Of a stretch of 64,000 nucleotides of DNA, positions 21,801-31,445 are shown one piece after another (the first letter of the stretch is position 1; every line of letters begins with the position of its first letter). Location of the stretch: the NCBI GenBank assembly GCA_963680875.1, contig OY804579.1, positions 15,763,506-15,827,505 of the forward strand. Reading direction: 5' to 3'. This DNA is from Bathymodiolus brooksi (taxonomy: Eukaryota > Mollusca > Bivalvia > Mytilida > Modiolidae). The notes below the pieces were generated by a model, which saw only the letters and a list, made by a program, of their open reading frames with translations, had not been told where the DNA came from and made no database searches. The translations under genes and the position numbers were made by a program.

Positions 21801-24567
21801 CAACTCAGTATTTTTTCTGCTATATCATGGCGAGAACAAGTTAATTTTCAATGAAATGATGATGAGGTTCGTTTTGTACTAGACCAACACGCTTAGTTGA
21901 ATTTTTATAGTGCTAGCTCACTGAAATAACAGTCCATGGATAAACATGTCGCCCCACTCAGACACATTATTCTGATTCCAAGCCAACCAGTCTTTGCTCT
22001 TACTCCTTAATGCTGTGTGCTTAGCGGAGAAGCAACACATACCAATTTTATGGTCTTTGGTTTGACCCGATTGGGGGTTTAACAATACATAGTAACATAA
22101 TCATATATCTGTCATCTGACTTACTTGTGGCTTCTCTGATTCCATGGGAACATCTTAGTAATCCAATTTTAAATTGATTAGGCCCAGTTTCTACAATATA
22201 CTTCAGTAGCTTCAACACCTGAAAACAACCAATAATTGTACTGTGCAAGAGTTATCTCCCATTCAACAGAGTTTCCTGCAAGCATGTTTATGTAAAAAAA
22301 GAAAAATAATTTCATCTGTTGTTTAAAAATGGATATTTTTTTCCCTTCTTAAAACTGGAACATTTTTGCTGCATCTCGTAAGAGTAAGATATTCGAATAA
22401 AAACAAATTTAAACTGAAATAATAAATTGTTTGTTTGCCTGCATCCTGTGTCTTGTGTGTCTAATGTTGCCATTCTTGATTGCCCCTTTGGTTTTCTCTA
22501 ATGCATATTAACAATTTTACCAGTAACAGAACATTGTTTGTTCAGTCTGTGTACTCACTTTAAATTTAACATGACACGATTGTTTGTTCAGTCTGTCCAC
22601 CAAGAACTCTAGTGTACTGTCACAGTATCCTTCAGATTCAAAAACTATCTCTGTATTTAACATGAAGGACATAATATAAAAGACAAATTCTGCATACAAT
22701 TTACTTCATTTATAACAATGCAAAAAATAATAATGTTCAACATTTCTCCCTGTGTAAAAATTAATCTTTTTCTACATTACATTTATAGAATTAATGTCCT
22801 TTCTTAATGTAACAAAATGTTCCTCTGTAATGATATGGAACTGAGATCTGACATATGGCAAGAAATTTATGTAGGAATTGTGTTAATTTGTGGATAATGT
22901 TTTTTCTCCTCATTTTGAACATTTTAACTGCAAAATTCACTCAAATATTTTATTTCTTCTCTTCTGTAACCAGATACCAACTTATGTAGATTGTAAGGAA
23001 TATTTGAATGGAAACTGTTTGATGAGGACTAAACATAAACAAAGGATACTGTTTATTTCCTGATATAGATAACCTTGTATAGGATTTGCATCATCTGAGG
23101 TTGCCTTCATCAACGTACTGATCTACAAAATAAGATATATATAGACATATCCTTTGTTGTTGATAAGACTGATCTCAGTAGTGTAGATTGATTCACTGTA
23201 ATGCTACATAGAAGTGTATTAGGGTCCGGGTGGCTCAATGAGTTAGGTACTTGGATTATCTAACAACTCATACAAGCCTATTACCAATACGGCGCGGGTT
23301 CACGCCTGGCTTTGTAAATTACAAAAAAGGGTGCACTCGACTCGCAGCCGCAAGTGATAAAGTTTACCAGTTGCTTGCCCATGGTCGGTGGTTCTCTCCG
23401 GCTTCTTCCACCACTAAAACTGGTTGCCATGATATAGCTGAAATATTGCTGAAAGTGGCATTAAACACCAAAAATCAATCAATTAGAAGTGTATTATCTC
23501 CCTTTAATTAATCTTTATAACTTATTTTGTTTTAATTGAGAAATGATATAAAGCTGTAACAGGTACATATCTCCATTGGTAGGAGACAAATTTGTATACC
23601 TTAATTATTAGTCATAAAACATTTTGCACATAGGTGTAACCAAACATTTGATACAGATTTATCTAGACCCCCTCCCCCTCCCTCACCAACTACAATATAA
23701 CTAAAGTATAATTAATGAAAGTGGCGCTATGCATGGCCCCATTCTATACAATGCAATTACAATTTCTCCATCAAAACTATCTGTTTTGCATAAAAGTTTT
23801 TTTAATAAAATAATAGAACAATGTAATAAGACACATCATTATTTCATTTAGAATTTAACCATTATAACTTTCTAAGAATTTGTCAAAGGCAATCATGCTA
23901 ATTTATATGCATATGAAAAAATTTCTTATCCAATGAAAATTAGTATAATATAAAATAAAAGGTGTACTTTATTGATTAATGACTTACTTTGGTTGACTGT
24001 TATGCAATATCTGTGTCACAAATGACCACAAATATGTTCCACTTTTCGTAAACACTTCCCGGTCCTTTCCTCATTCATGACTTTTCACCGAATTTGTAAC
24101 TAGATTAACAAGACGGGTGTCATTAGTGGAGCAGGAACTGCTTACCCTTCCGGAGCACCTGAGTTCACCCTCGGTTTTTAGTGGGGTTCGTGTTACTCGA
24201 TCTTTAGTTTTATATGTATGTTTTGTAGATTGTTGTTTGTCCTTTTGTACTTTTTTTTGGTCATTGTGTTGTCTGTTCTTCTTCGATATATGGATTCCGA
24301 TTACCCCTTTGGTATATTCAAACTCTTCTTACCCCGGGTTTAGTGGGGTTCGTGTTACTTGATCTTTAGTTTTAGGTGTTTTTGAATGCTTTGTAGATTG
24401 TTGTTTGTCCTTTTGTCCTTTTTCTTTTGGCCATTGTGTTGTCTGTCCTTCTTTAATTTACGGATTCTGATTACCCCTTTGGCATCTTCAAACTCTTCTT
24501 ACAATATAAATGTAATATCTAGTGGCATAATTAACATTACCTTGTTAACAAATGATACTTTATCCAT
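9835..24567 (-). CDS. TEPSIN: TEPSIN, AP-4 complex accessory subunit (11 exons)
   Basis: Exons (5' to 3'): 24541-24567, 23050-23122, 22559-22650, 22125-22218, 21439-21506, 19853-19943, 19412-19483, 17618-17800, 13001-13121, about 11492-11663 (the donor could also be after 11486 or 11495) and 9835-9969. All junctions fit GT/AG and phase, and no stop interrupts about 376 codons. The N-terminus (MDKVSFVNK, then [41 protein letters not shown]) is the ENTH domain. ALQGFGNSP is the familiar tepsin linker motif. After a DDDDDDD acidic stretch, [17 protein letters not shown] and LLLLEYLMN belong to the second VHS/ENTH-like domain. Tepsin binds AP-4 at trans-Golgi vesicles. Introns carry SINEs, MITEs and three minisatellites. 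The C-terminal AP-4 binding motifs known from vertebrates were not found. Exon 11 is followed by the giant array. Confidence 0.88.
10085..10335 (+). repeat. dispersed repeat, partner of 2010-2215
   Basis: It shares GGAGATCCAATTATC, GGGTTGTGATCCCATTAAC and CCTGTCCCAAGTCAGGACC with the minus-strand copy at 2010-2215. Its tail (GTTGATATTAGTGGAATTG, then TTGACCATCATTGTTTA) also matches a fragment near 59750-59815. It lies in TEPSIN intron 10. Confidence 0.65.
10556..10892 (-). mobile_element. SINE family 3, tRNA-Pro-like head
   Basis: On the minus strand the element opens with a tRNA-like region: GGTGGCATAATGGTTAGCG (box A), CTCGCCTCGGGTGCGG (Pro-like anticodon arm) and ATTCAAGCCC (box B). A unique body follows (GGAGAAAGAGCAAAGACTGG, then GAATAATGTGTCCGAGTGG), and the end is GATATAGCTGAAAAATTGC with a CACTCACTCACTC tail. 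Related copies lie at 21774-22080 and 24660-24840. Confidence 0.75.
11012..11294 (-). mobile_element. SINE family 1
   Basis: A full-length copy in TEPSIN intron 10. On the minus strand it shows GTGGCTCAATGAGTTAGGTAG (box A region), CCAATACGGCTTGGG, then GTGCACTCGACTCGCAGTC, TTGCCCATGGTTGGTGG, CCGGGTACTCCGGCTTC and GCTGAAAGTGGCATTAAAAC. The middle resembles the V-type core (TCCGGGTACTCCGG) known from animal SINEs; this assignment is from memory of the family. Confidence 0.85.
11731..12222 (+). repeat. 55-bp minisatellite derived from the start of a dispersed element
   Basis: Nine copies of a 55-bp unit: GATACCAAGTGGTAATYAGA, then AGCTGTAAATTGAAGAG, then AGATAGACAATACAATGA. The unit matches the beginning of the dispersed repeat whose next copy stands at 12295-12515 (GATACCAAAGGGGTAATCAG, then GACAACACAATGGCC). 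The last unit runs on into further element sequence, so the array is an expansion of that element's 5' end. It is in TEPSIN intron 9. The 187-codon ORF across it is a periodicity artefact. Confidence 0.9.
12295..12515 (+). mobile_element. dispersed family 4 copy
   Basis: This family runs GAAGATACCAAAGGGGTAAT, CAATGGCCAAAAGAAAG, GACAAACATCTACAAAACAC, TGAGCCACACAACCCC and GTGCTTTGGAGGGGTATGG and ends near ACACCTGTTGTGTTAC. Further copies stand at 18070, 24112, 47835, 61930 and 63558. It has no coding capacity that I recognise; its class (SINE or MITE) is open. Confidence 0.7.
13186..13437 (+). mobile_element. SINE family 2
   Basis: The head reads GGCCGTCGTGGTCGTGATCG, then TATGGTAATTGAGTTTACAA, then GTGAGTTCGAATATTG as a box B-like element. 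The body is CAGTGACTTGCGACTGG, TTTTCTCTGGGTCCTCTGG and CCTCCATCAATAAAACTGAC; the tail is GCAAATGGCGTTAGACACC. It differs from family 1 in the head but shares the 3' body. It lies in TEPSIN intron 8. Confidence 0.82.
13499..14325 (+). repeat. 27-bp minisatellite, about 30 copies
   Basis: Unit: ATGTTGACTATAGACATAGG then TCATAAT. Copies differ by single bases (AGTCAT, ACGTTG, a few deletions). Since 27 is a multiple of three, both strands stay open (MLTIDIGHN repeated on the plus strand, MTYVYSQHI on the minus). No start context, splice logic or family likeness supports translation. It lies within TEPSIN intron 8. Confidence 0.95.
14450..14862. mobile_element. probable hAT-type MITE
   Basis: The right end reads GTGTATCGTTACACCCCTA, whose reverse complement (TAGGGGTGTAACGATACAC) is a common terminus of animal hAT-like MITEs. 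The left end, near 14455, has GGGGGAAACGATTCACAG. Between them are several ACGATACG-type motifs. The identification rests on the terminus alone. Confidence 0.5.
15364..15895. repeat. series of six short hairpins with a common core
   Basis: GTGCCTTCGGCAC or close variants occur near 15366, 15496, 15538, 15719, 15762 and 15879 (others GCCTTTGGC, GCCATTGGC, GCCTTAGGC). Each is a 5-6 bp stem with a 3-5 base loop. They are spaced unevenly and are not a simple tandem repeat. Confidence 0.8.
16085..16911 (-). mobile_element. dispersed element ending in AGGTGAGC, nested
   Basis: The left end is AACTAGAGGCTCCCAGGAGC, with GCTCACCTGA soon after; the right end is GACGGACGCCAAGTGATGGC, then CCAGGTGAGCTAA. 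It is the reverse complement of elements at 37453-39094. Internally a module of about 300 bp (ending AAATTTGAGCTCATTTTGAC) is repeated twice. The ORF near 16721 belongs to the repeat. Confidence 0.7.
17260..17533 (+). mobile_element. SINE family 1
   Basis: Full-length copy: GGCCCGGGTGGCTCAATGAG, TTAGGTAGTTGGATTACC, ATGGGTTCGTGTCCG (box B), GTGCACTCGACTCGCAG, CTCCGGGTACTCC, GCTGAAAGTGGCATTAAACA and a CAATCAATCAATC tail. Lies in TEPSIN intron 8 just beyond exon 8. Confidence 0.9.
18070..18265 (-). mobile_element. dispersed family 4 copy
   Basis: In reverse orientation: TGTGCCACTAGTGGAACAGG, then ACTGCATACCTTTCCC, then GAGTTCACATCCAG and CATTGTGTTTGTCC. Partial and diverged, in TEPSIN intron 7. 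Confidence 0.7.
18405..18645 (-). mobile_element. SINE family 2
   Basis: On the minus strand: GGTCGTCGTGATTGTATGG (head), GTGAGTTTGAACCCC (box B), then ACCGGTTTCCTCCACC and CCAATAAAACTGAC. The 3' end is CAACAATATTTC on the plus strand. In TEPSIN intron 7. Confidence 0.82.
19944..20952. other. TEPSIN intron 5, no feature recognised
   Basis: AT-rich intronic sequence between exon 6 and the SINE at 20953. No reading frame, repeat or RNA gene could be supported. The same holds for most of 18646-19411 and 19484-19852. Confidence 0.5.
20953..21226 (-). mobile_element. SINE family 1
   Basis: Full-length reverse copy with GTTTTAACGCCACTTTCAGC at the 3' end, GGTGGAAGAAGCCGGAG, CAAGCAACTGGTAACTTTATC and a degraded head (TAGGCAGTTGAATTACC). 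In TEPSIN intron 5. Confidence 0.88.
21774..22080 (-). mobile_element. SINE family 3, head truncated
   Basis: Same body as 10556-10892: GAGTGAGTCAGTGATTG at the plus-strand left, CTGCTATATCATGGCGAG, TTTTATAGTGCTAGCTCAC, CAGACACATTATTCTG, CCAGTCTTTGCTCTTACTCC and TTATGGTCTTTGGTTTGAC. The tRNA-like part breaks off near 22075, 45 bases from TEPSIN exon 4. Confidence 0.75.
23222..23484 (+). mobile_element. SINE family 1
   Basis: Copy with an intact head (GGTCCGGGTGGCTCAATGAG), box B GCGGGTTCACGCC, and a small deletion in the core (CTCTCCGGCTTC instead of CTCCGGGTACTCCGGCTTC). In TEPSIN intron 1. Confidence 0.9.
24112..24505 (-). mobile_element. dispersed family 4, partly duplicated in tandem
   Basis: Reverse orientation: GTCATTAGTGGAGCAGGAAC, TGCTTACCCTTCCGGAGCAC. 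The segment from TAGTGGGGTTCGTGTTACT to TTCAAACTCTTCTTAC is present twice (about 24178-24340 and 24341-24505). It ends 36 bases short of TEPSIN exon 1. Confidence 0.75.
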
Positions 24568-24659
24568 TGTATAATCAGCTATACTGTCTCCATGGTTACA
24601 TCATGGCATCATGCATACCATCTGTCAGTCTGAAGTAAAACTAAAACAAAATATACAAA

Positions 24660-24840
24660 TTCCACTTTGTATTAGACCAACATGCATAGTTGGATTTTTA
24701 TAGTGCTAGCTCACCGACACTGAAACAAGAGTCTGAGTGTAGACGCGTTGATTCACTCAGACACATTATCCTGACTCAAAGTCAACCAGTCTTTGTTCTT
24801 ACTCCTTAATGCTCTATACTTATCGGAGAACCAGCAAATA
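24660..24840 (-). mobile_element. SINE family 3 fragment
   Basis: The middle of the family 3 body only: TTTTATAGTGCTAGCTCAC, ACTCAGACACATTATCCTGA, CAACCAGTCTTTGTTCTTAC and CTTATCGGAGAA. It is just upstream of the TEPSIN start codon and so may fall in the promoter or 5' UTR. Confidence 0.65.
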
Positions 24841-24857
24841 CTCTCAATTTGTGTAAA

Positions 24858-25790
24858 TGAGTACTTAAGATTTTCCGTGTAACACACTAACACACTCAAC
24901 TAATGAAGATCTTCTTATCATAAAGCGCAAAGGTGATCCTAAGTCTTGTACCCTCTCTCATACGTCCGATACCACGGAAACCCGGAACCTGTGTGTAATA
25001 AAAGTCATTTTGTTAGCTTGTTTTACTTATATTGATATTTTTTTTTAATTTATTAAATCTCTTGTGACATACTGACAAGAATTTTTGTTTCTACGCAGAA
25101 ATTAACTTTTGAGATTTCGTAAGGAACGACAGTTCGATTGAATGAGACTAGATTCGGTCCTAAAAAAAAGTTGTCCCCGATATATCTCGGCACTTCTTGA
25201 TGCACTGGATGAGCGTGAAATTGCCAGATAATTGTCAGATTTGCGAGCATTCATGGCCATGCCTGTTTCATATTATTATATGCGAGTGTCAGCGAGCTCT
25301 TTATGGTATAAAATGTGTACTTAGGATTTTTTTGACAACCACCGGTTCCGTGTAACACACTAACACACTCAACTAATGAAGATCTTCTTAACATAAAGCG
25401 CAAAGGTGATCCTGAAGTCTCGTACCATCTCTCATACGTCCGATACCACTGAAACCCGGAATCCGTGTATAATAAAAGTCATTTTGTTAGCTTGTTTTAC
25501 TTATATTGATATTTTTTAATTTATTAAATCTCTTCTGACATGCTGACAAGAATTTTTGTTTCTACGGGGAAGTTAACTTTTGAGATTTCGTAAGGAACGA
25601 TAACTCGAATAAAGGAACGACAGCTTGATTGAATGAGACTAGATTCGGCCCTAAAAAAAAGTCGTCCCCAATATATCTAGGCCCAAAAAATCTTGACACT
25701 TTTTGATGCACTGGATGAGCATGAAATTGCCAGAAAATTTTCAGATGCGCGAGCATTCATGGTCATGCCAGTTTCATATTATCTTTTATA
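24858..25790. repeat. ~460-bp tandem duplication upstream of TEPSIN
   Basis: Two copies, about 24858-25270 and 25318-25790, share CCGTGTAACACACTAACACA, GAAGATCTTCTTA, CATACGTCCGATACCAC, AAAAGTCATTTTGTTAGCTT, GATTTCGTAAGGAACGA and GATGCACTGGATGAGC. The second has a 20-odd base internal duplication (AAGGAACGA repeated) and an extra CCCAAAAAATC. ORFs in both copies are aligned remnants, not recognised proteins. Confidence 0.85.
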
Positions 25791-26019
25791 AGCAATATAC
25801 ACTTATTTGAAAACTTTCAAATGCGAGAAAAGATGGTTTGATATGTGGAATCTCCCATTGTTCTCAGATGCATATTGTTTGCACTGATTTAAATTATATA
25901 TAAGCATTATGTTTCTTTTATTTGCAAAGGACAGTGGAAATTCCAACACTGTACAATCAGAGTTATCTCCCATTGTACAGTGGATTGAATTTGGGCCCAG
26001 CCCAGTAAGAATCCTAAAC

Positions 26020-27210
26020 ATCTCGGTACCTAGACAACTCGGTACCTGGACATTTCGGTACTCGGTACTGGACATTTCGGTACTGACCTGGACATCTCGG
26101 TACTCGTTACTGGACAGTTCAGGACTTGGATGAGACAATATTCGGTACTGACCACAATTGTTTGGTACTTATTAATTGTCAATATTTTTGTACTAGTACT
26201 AGTAGTAGTTCTTTAATATATGATTCAAAAGTGGATCGATATGTGTTTTTGATAATTCCAGTGTAGATCGATCCTGGAGATCGTTGTTTTTGTATATTGA
26301 TTTTTATTTATATTTTCATTATTTTGAACTCCATTTATTATTTACAAAAGTAATTATGCAAATTATGAAATTCAGCGTGTTTGTTAAGAAAGCCCCTGTA
26401 CTTTCATTTCATTAAAACGGACTGATTTATTGCTTTTCCCCACACAAATTCTTCATACTTTGTAGTGGCGTTACCAATTATGCTATGTGTGTTCGTGTGA
26501 GTAACTGAGGAAATTGACAGTGCTTTCAATATACGACATTTCTTGATTTTCTGTTTATAATTTGGAGGGTTAAATAATATACATAAAGCGATACAATTAG
26601 ATAAAAAGGTCTTACCAGTGTTGCATAATCTGTGCTGCCACTGTGAACACTGGTCACATTGTAAAGCCTCCTGTCTGGGATGGACATTGCTGCCACAATT
26701 TATACACGGATACTCGTTCATTTTGCAGTTTGAATCTCAAATTAGGGCAACCCTCCATTATATATCGGCTTGGCAAATATTTCTCAAATAAAATTCAGCT
26801 TGTATCATCTTTTGAAGTCAAACAAAAGATTAAAGCATTGATCTATGATTAAAGAAATTAAATTTGGTAATTAAAGCTATCTAATTAACACATTTATGTA
26901 ATCAAAACAAATGAAAATAATCATCCTGTTAAGTTTATCTGTGATTTATTGATAAAGGGACTTAGTTATCAAAACAAAAGTTATTTACAAATATTAATGA
27001 ATTGCCTCTTTGATGTCCATTTAATTAAAGATGATTAAAAAAAAAAACACATACAAATTTGAATAAACAACGTCTACATGTAAAAAAAAATTTAAACAAG
27101 TTTTTAAATTCAATCAAATTATTTTTATTATTCAGTACCGAAATTTCCAGTACCGAGATGTCTCATATGTTCAGTACCGAGATGTCCAGGTCCCGAGATG
27201 TCCTGATATG
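26020..27210. repeat. inverted clusters of a GGTACCGAGATGTCC motif flanking a zinc-finger exon
   Basis: The left cluster (26020-26150) repeats CTCGGTACCTGGACAT-like words about six times. The right cluster (27133-27205) has the reverse complement (CAGTACCGAGATGTC) about four times. The segment between contains the exon at 26616-26721. Such an arrangement would suit a TIR-bounded transposon with subterminal repeats. Confidence 0.6.
26616..26721 (-). CDS. First exon of a CxxC zinc-finger protein (partial)
   Basis: ATG at 26719-26721; the exon ends at a good donor (CACTG then GTAAGACC). It encodes MNEYPCINCG, then VHPRQEALQCDQC, then SQWQHRLCNTG, with Cys pairs CxxC, CxxC and a His/Cys pair (HRLC) spaced like a small PHD/treble-clef finger. 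Similar fingers open many molluscan proteins that go on to a FLYWCH or MULE-transposase-like region; that is family knowledge, and no such continuation was found in this window. No second exon could be identified downstream on the minus strand. The exon lies between inverted repeat clusters, so it could be part of a DNA transposon or a lone orphan exon. Confidence 0.6.
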
Positions 27211-27289
27211 CCTAGCAACAGTATTACTGAATCAGAATCATTTTTAATACTGTGTACTGCCTTATATTTTCTTTAATATTATTGATTAT

Positions 27290-27500
27290 TGTTTATTGCA
27301 TTATTAACTTTATTTGATGTTTGATTGTTATGCTCATATGGGCCACATGCGCTTGTGGAGAGTCAAAAATATGCTCGCTATGCCTACCTAAAATACCATT
27401 AGGTACAGAGCGGGCATATTTTTGACTCTACACAAGCGCCTGCCCTGTGTATGGGCCGATAATTCGAAAATAAAAGTCTTATCTTATCTTATCTTATCAA
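27290..27500 (+). mobile_element. LINE 3' end with (TCTTA)n tail
   Basis: The sequence ends AATAAAAGTCTTATCTTATC, with four TCTTA-type units. Before that lies a large hairpin: GCGCTTGTGGAGAGTCAAAA, ATATGCTCGC on one arm and GCGGGCATATTTTTGACTCT, ACACAAGCGC on the other. Pentamer tails after an AATAAA are typical of CR1/Jockey-group LINEs. No coding part remains. Confidence 0.6.
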
Positions 27501-28608
27501 GACACTAAAAACAGGTCATGAAATAAAAGAAGAAGCAGTGAAAATAGCACTCATTCAATTTCATTTTTCAAAAATCGAACCTACATCAAGCCTATATTAG
27601 TAGGATTGCAGTTTGTCTTTTTTGATCAGTTCTGTTTATTTTTAATTTTGCGATTTAATTTATTTCTACATCAAAAATGCGTTTTAAATTAAGGTTTATC
27701 TAAATACCATCATGATATTAGAATGAAAAAGTCGAGCACAATGTACCATAAAAAAATATTATGGGCAGAGATAGTGACGTCATTTTACTAACAATACAAT
27801 ACAATACAATACAACAAGCTTTATTTAAAGTCGGAAAGAATCAAGCAATGTAACACAAGCTCTAGTGAGCTTTTAAGTCCGACATAAGACTATGCATATA
27901 CAAACAATAAAACAAAACAGGCACACAATATTTGTAAAAAAAATAAATATATATACACTGTCATATTTAAATCTTTCCATGAAATTTAAAGCCAAACTAA
28001 AATATGAAAGCTATTAAAACACAGCAGTAGCACCAGCATAATTTAAAAGTATATATATATTTATATTGATGTGAGTAAACAAAAAGCATGGATATAAATG
28101 AGACACATAGAAACTATAACAATATTCAAAAATGATAAATTTTAAAAGCACATGCATCTATATCTAATAATCTAAAAAAACAAAGCAAAAAAAGTATGAA
28201 AATAATTTAGAATCGTGCACAGAAGCTGCAGTGACATGAGCTGCCATTCCAAGAGTTTATTAAACTCTTAAATTGATTGAAAGATGTGTCTTTCCTGAAG
28301 TGGTCTGACAGCTCATTCCAAGGTTTTGAAGCATAGCATCTAAAAGAGTTCAATCCATACAGGGTAGTCTTGATTGTTGGTATATGTGCTGTATTGCTGT
28401 ACTTAAAATTATATTTATTATTTTTCAAAGTTGCAAGATCATGTAGATATTGAGGGGTTTCCTTATTTATAGTTTCAATAGCTATTGTAGTATACGCCTA
28501 ATTTTTAGAGAAGGTAATTTTGATTAAGCCAGAAGTTCTTCATATGTGGAGTGGTTTTCATTATATATAAATTTTAGTGCTCTCTCTTGAATTTTGTCCA
28601 TCGTTTTA

Positions 28609-28821
28609 GGGAACGACCATTTAACTTGAAGGGGGGCGGGTTATGGTTTTTTTTTCTAAAAAAATATTCTGATTCCCAATGTTGCTGAAAAAAATATTCT
28701 GATTTTGGTGGAGGAAAAAAAATAATCTGATTCAGAGTTTTTGTGTTGTCCGAAAAAAAAATTCTGAACGAAACAAAAAACCATAACCCCCTCCCCCCCT
28801 TCAAGTTAAATGGTCGTTCCC
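28609..28821. mobile_element. MITE, GGGAACGACC family, copy 1
   Basis: Termini GGGAACGACCATTTAACTTG and its mirror CAAGTTAAATGGTCGTTCCC, with poly-G/poly-C next to them and ATTCTGATT-rich interior. Flanked by TA. Inserted in the ORF of the LINE. Confidence 0.85.
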
Positions 28822-28854
28822 TAATCTATTTAAATATTTTCCCATTCTTTTTAA

Positions 28855-29053
28855 GGGACCGACCATTTAACTTGAAAAGGGGGGGGGGGGTTATCGTTTT
28901 TTGTTTCGTTCAAAAACTCTGAATCAGATTTTTTTTTTTTCCTCCACCAAAATCAGAATATTTTTTTCAGCAACATCGGGAATCAAAATATTTTTTTTAG
29001 AAAAAACCCATACCCCCCCCCCCCCCCCCCTTTCAAGTTAAATGGTCGTTCCC
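28855..29053. mobile_element. MITE, GGGAACGACC family, copy 2 (inverted interior)
   Basis: Termini GGGACCGACCATTTAACTTG and CAAGTTAAATGGTCGTTCCC, flanked by TAA on both sides. Its interior runs opposite to copy 1, only 33 bases away. Confidence 0.85.
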
Positions 29054-30799
29054 TAATACATTAAGTTGCCTAGAAGCTTTTCTACAGATATTTGTGATGT
29101 GAGAGGTAAATTTTAATTCATAATCAATTGTTACTCCTAGGAGTTTAACTTCATCCTCAGTTTTTATGATATTACCATTTAAATTAAAAGAAATATTTTT
29201 AGATTGTGTATTTTTACCAATAGCAATTTCTTGAAATTTATCAGGATTCGCTTTCATTTGATTTGAGGTAATCCAATCTATTAGATTAAGACTGTCTTTT
29301 TCCAAGGCGTTTATAATTTTATCTAAACCATAGCCAGAATATGATAATGTATTATCGTCTGCATAATTATATAGGGAACTAACAGATATGAAATAAAATA
29401 TATAATTTATAAAAATGTTAAAACGCACCGGTCCTAAAATTGATCCCTGAGGTACGCCTTTGTAAATATCTTGCCACGTACAAATGTACTTAATGCTGTT
29501 CCTAATTTAACGCATTGTTTTCTATTTGATAGATAGTTTTGTATTAAATTTAGAGCTGATTTTGAGGTACCATAATATTTTAATTTTTGAAGTAAGATGT
29601 CATGGGGCAGACAGTCAAAAGCCTTTATATTTATAGGTCCATGAGTATAGCTGCTGTAAATTTATGCTGATCTAAAGCCTTTTTCTAGTCTTCAATTATC
29701 TTCAAAAGAGCAGTTTGACACCCATATCCAGAACGGAAAGCAGATAAATAAGGGTGAAAATTTTTACTGAAATAGATCGTTTATTGCTCTTTCAATTTTT
29801 TTTTTAGAAATTACTGGCAGTATACTCACAGGCCTGTAGTTACTTTTATCTAGAGCATTGCTCTTTTTATAACAAGGTACTGCCTGAGCTTCTTTAAGTT
29901 TTTCAGGAAACTTAGCCAATGAAATTGAGTTTACTAGTTCAGAGATAGGTTTTGCAATAACTGGTTTAGCAATTTTTAAAATTTTAGCCGATATGCCACC
30001 TCGCCCTGTTGCTTTTTTTTATATTAATTATATTAATTTGTTTTTATTATGAAGTCTTCTTTTATATCATGGAACACTAAATTTTCTATATCAGGAGTGT
30101 TGGCAATAATTTTTTATATACTTGGGTGACTTTGATCAGATTTTATATTACTTGATACAATATCTTTAGCTACATTTATAAAAAAAATATTAAAAATTTC
30201 TGACGCTTCAGTTTGATCATTTATAATTTTATTGTCTTCTTCCAATATTATATCTTTCTTGCAGTTGTTGTTTTTGTTGGATAAAAAGGGTTTTTATTGT
30301 CGGCCAGAAGTCACTGGACTTTGGCCCGCCCAGACAGCTTTCATAAAAATATGTTTTTATTGATTGTTTTTTAATTTTATTAACATGATTTCTCTGTTTC
30401 CTGTATCGTTCCCAGTTGTAATCATTTTTACATTTAATGAAGGTGTTATGCAGCATTCTTTTCTTGTAAATTGCGTGTCTTAGCTGTTTATTCATAAAAG
30501 GGGTTGGTTGGGGTATCTGTTTCCTTCTTTTAATAGGGGCATGTTTATCTAAAGTTTTGATGATAGAGTTTTCAAAATTTGAGTAAGTTTCATCTAAGTC
30601 TTCATGTTTACTTATATTATTGAAATGCATTCCCTGAAGTTCTTTTAGGAATTCTTGTTCTGAAAAATGCTTAAAACTTCTGTAACTTTTTAGCTCATTT
30701 TTTCTTTGATTTGTGAACATTATTCTATATTTTTTTTATATAATTTTTTTTTCTGATATTAAAAAATATAAATATATGTCTCTGATATTTTTTTTTTAT

Positions 30800-31445
30800 A
30801 AAAAATGTTTTTTAATTTAGGATCTAAAACACACTTAGTATTAATATATTTCTTATTCTAAAAGATAGAATTTTGACTAGTCATTTGCTAGAAACATAAA
30901 AAGCTTCAGTATATTATTTCATTTACTATGATGTTTATGAGGTGAAAACGTCTAGTACATTTCACGGAATTTAAGATTCGTCAATTTTAAATCAATGAAA
31001 TAGTTCAGTCGAAAAAAATTTCGTCTAATTCTAATGGTGTGATAAATATATAAATCATCTAAGAACTAATCAACAACCAATCTTACATTTTGTAGGATAG
31101 CCAATGAAAATTACGATACTGCACAAACAAATATATGTATCTAAAAATTCTAAACGGAAATGTTAATTTGATATCTACGTTATCATTACTAGTACTGTAG
31201 ATCTAGATTTCTATATTACTGGTTTGACAAAGGTACAAAGCGTAAAAACAAATTAAATGAGTTTTGCGTATTTTGTGACACAGCGTATTTAACAGGTTTT
31301 TGGTTTTGAAACATGTATCCACACGGTGACTTAGCTTGGAAAAGGCGATTTCACGTACGTTGGAAATGTAACAGCCCTTGAAAAGTGTTTCTGTCAGGTT
31401 AAAAAAAGGAGCCAAGGTTTAAACTACTAACAAAACTGTTCGGCA
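30800..31445. other. no gene recognised
   Basis: AT-rich sequence between the LINE and a candidate exon. Short open segments (for example the minus-strand one at 31203-31415) show no family likeness. Confidence 0.4.

Larger units (their letters stand above)
27790..30800 (-). mobile_element. damaged APE-type LINE, CR1/Jockey group
   Basis: The minus-strand 3' tail is (TTGTA)n at 27790-27815, preceded by AATAAAGC. Coding pieces, broken by frameshifts, are found in the right order: a C-terminal piece (28207-28425, CYASKPWNELSDHF), RT core (29033-29470, GVPQGSILGP, then YNYADDNTLSYSG, then LLGVTIDYELKF) and the region before RT (30229-30720, LDKHAPIKRRK, then WERYRKQRNHVNK). Two MITEs interrupt the ORF at 28609-29053. 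5' of 30720 the element fades out; its endonuclease part was not found. Dead copy. Confidence 0.85.
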
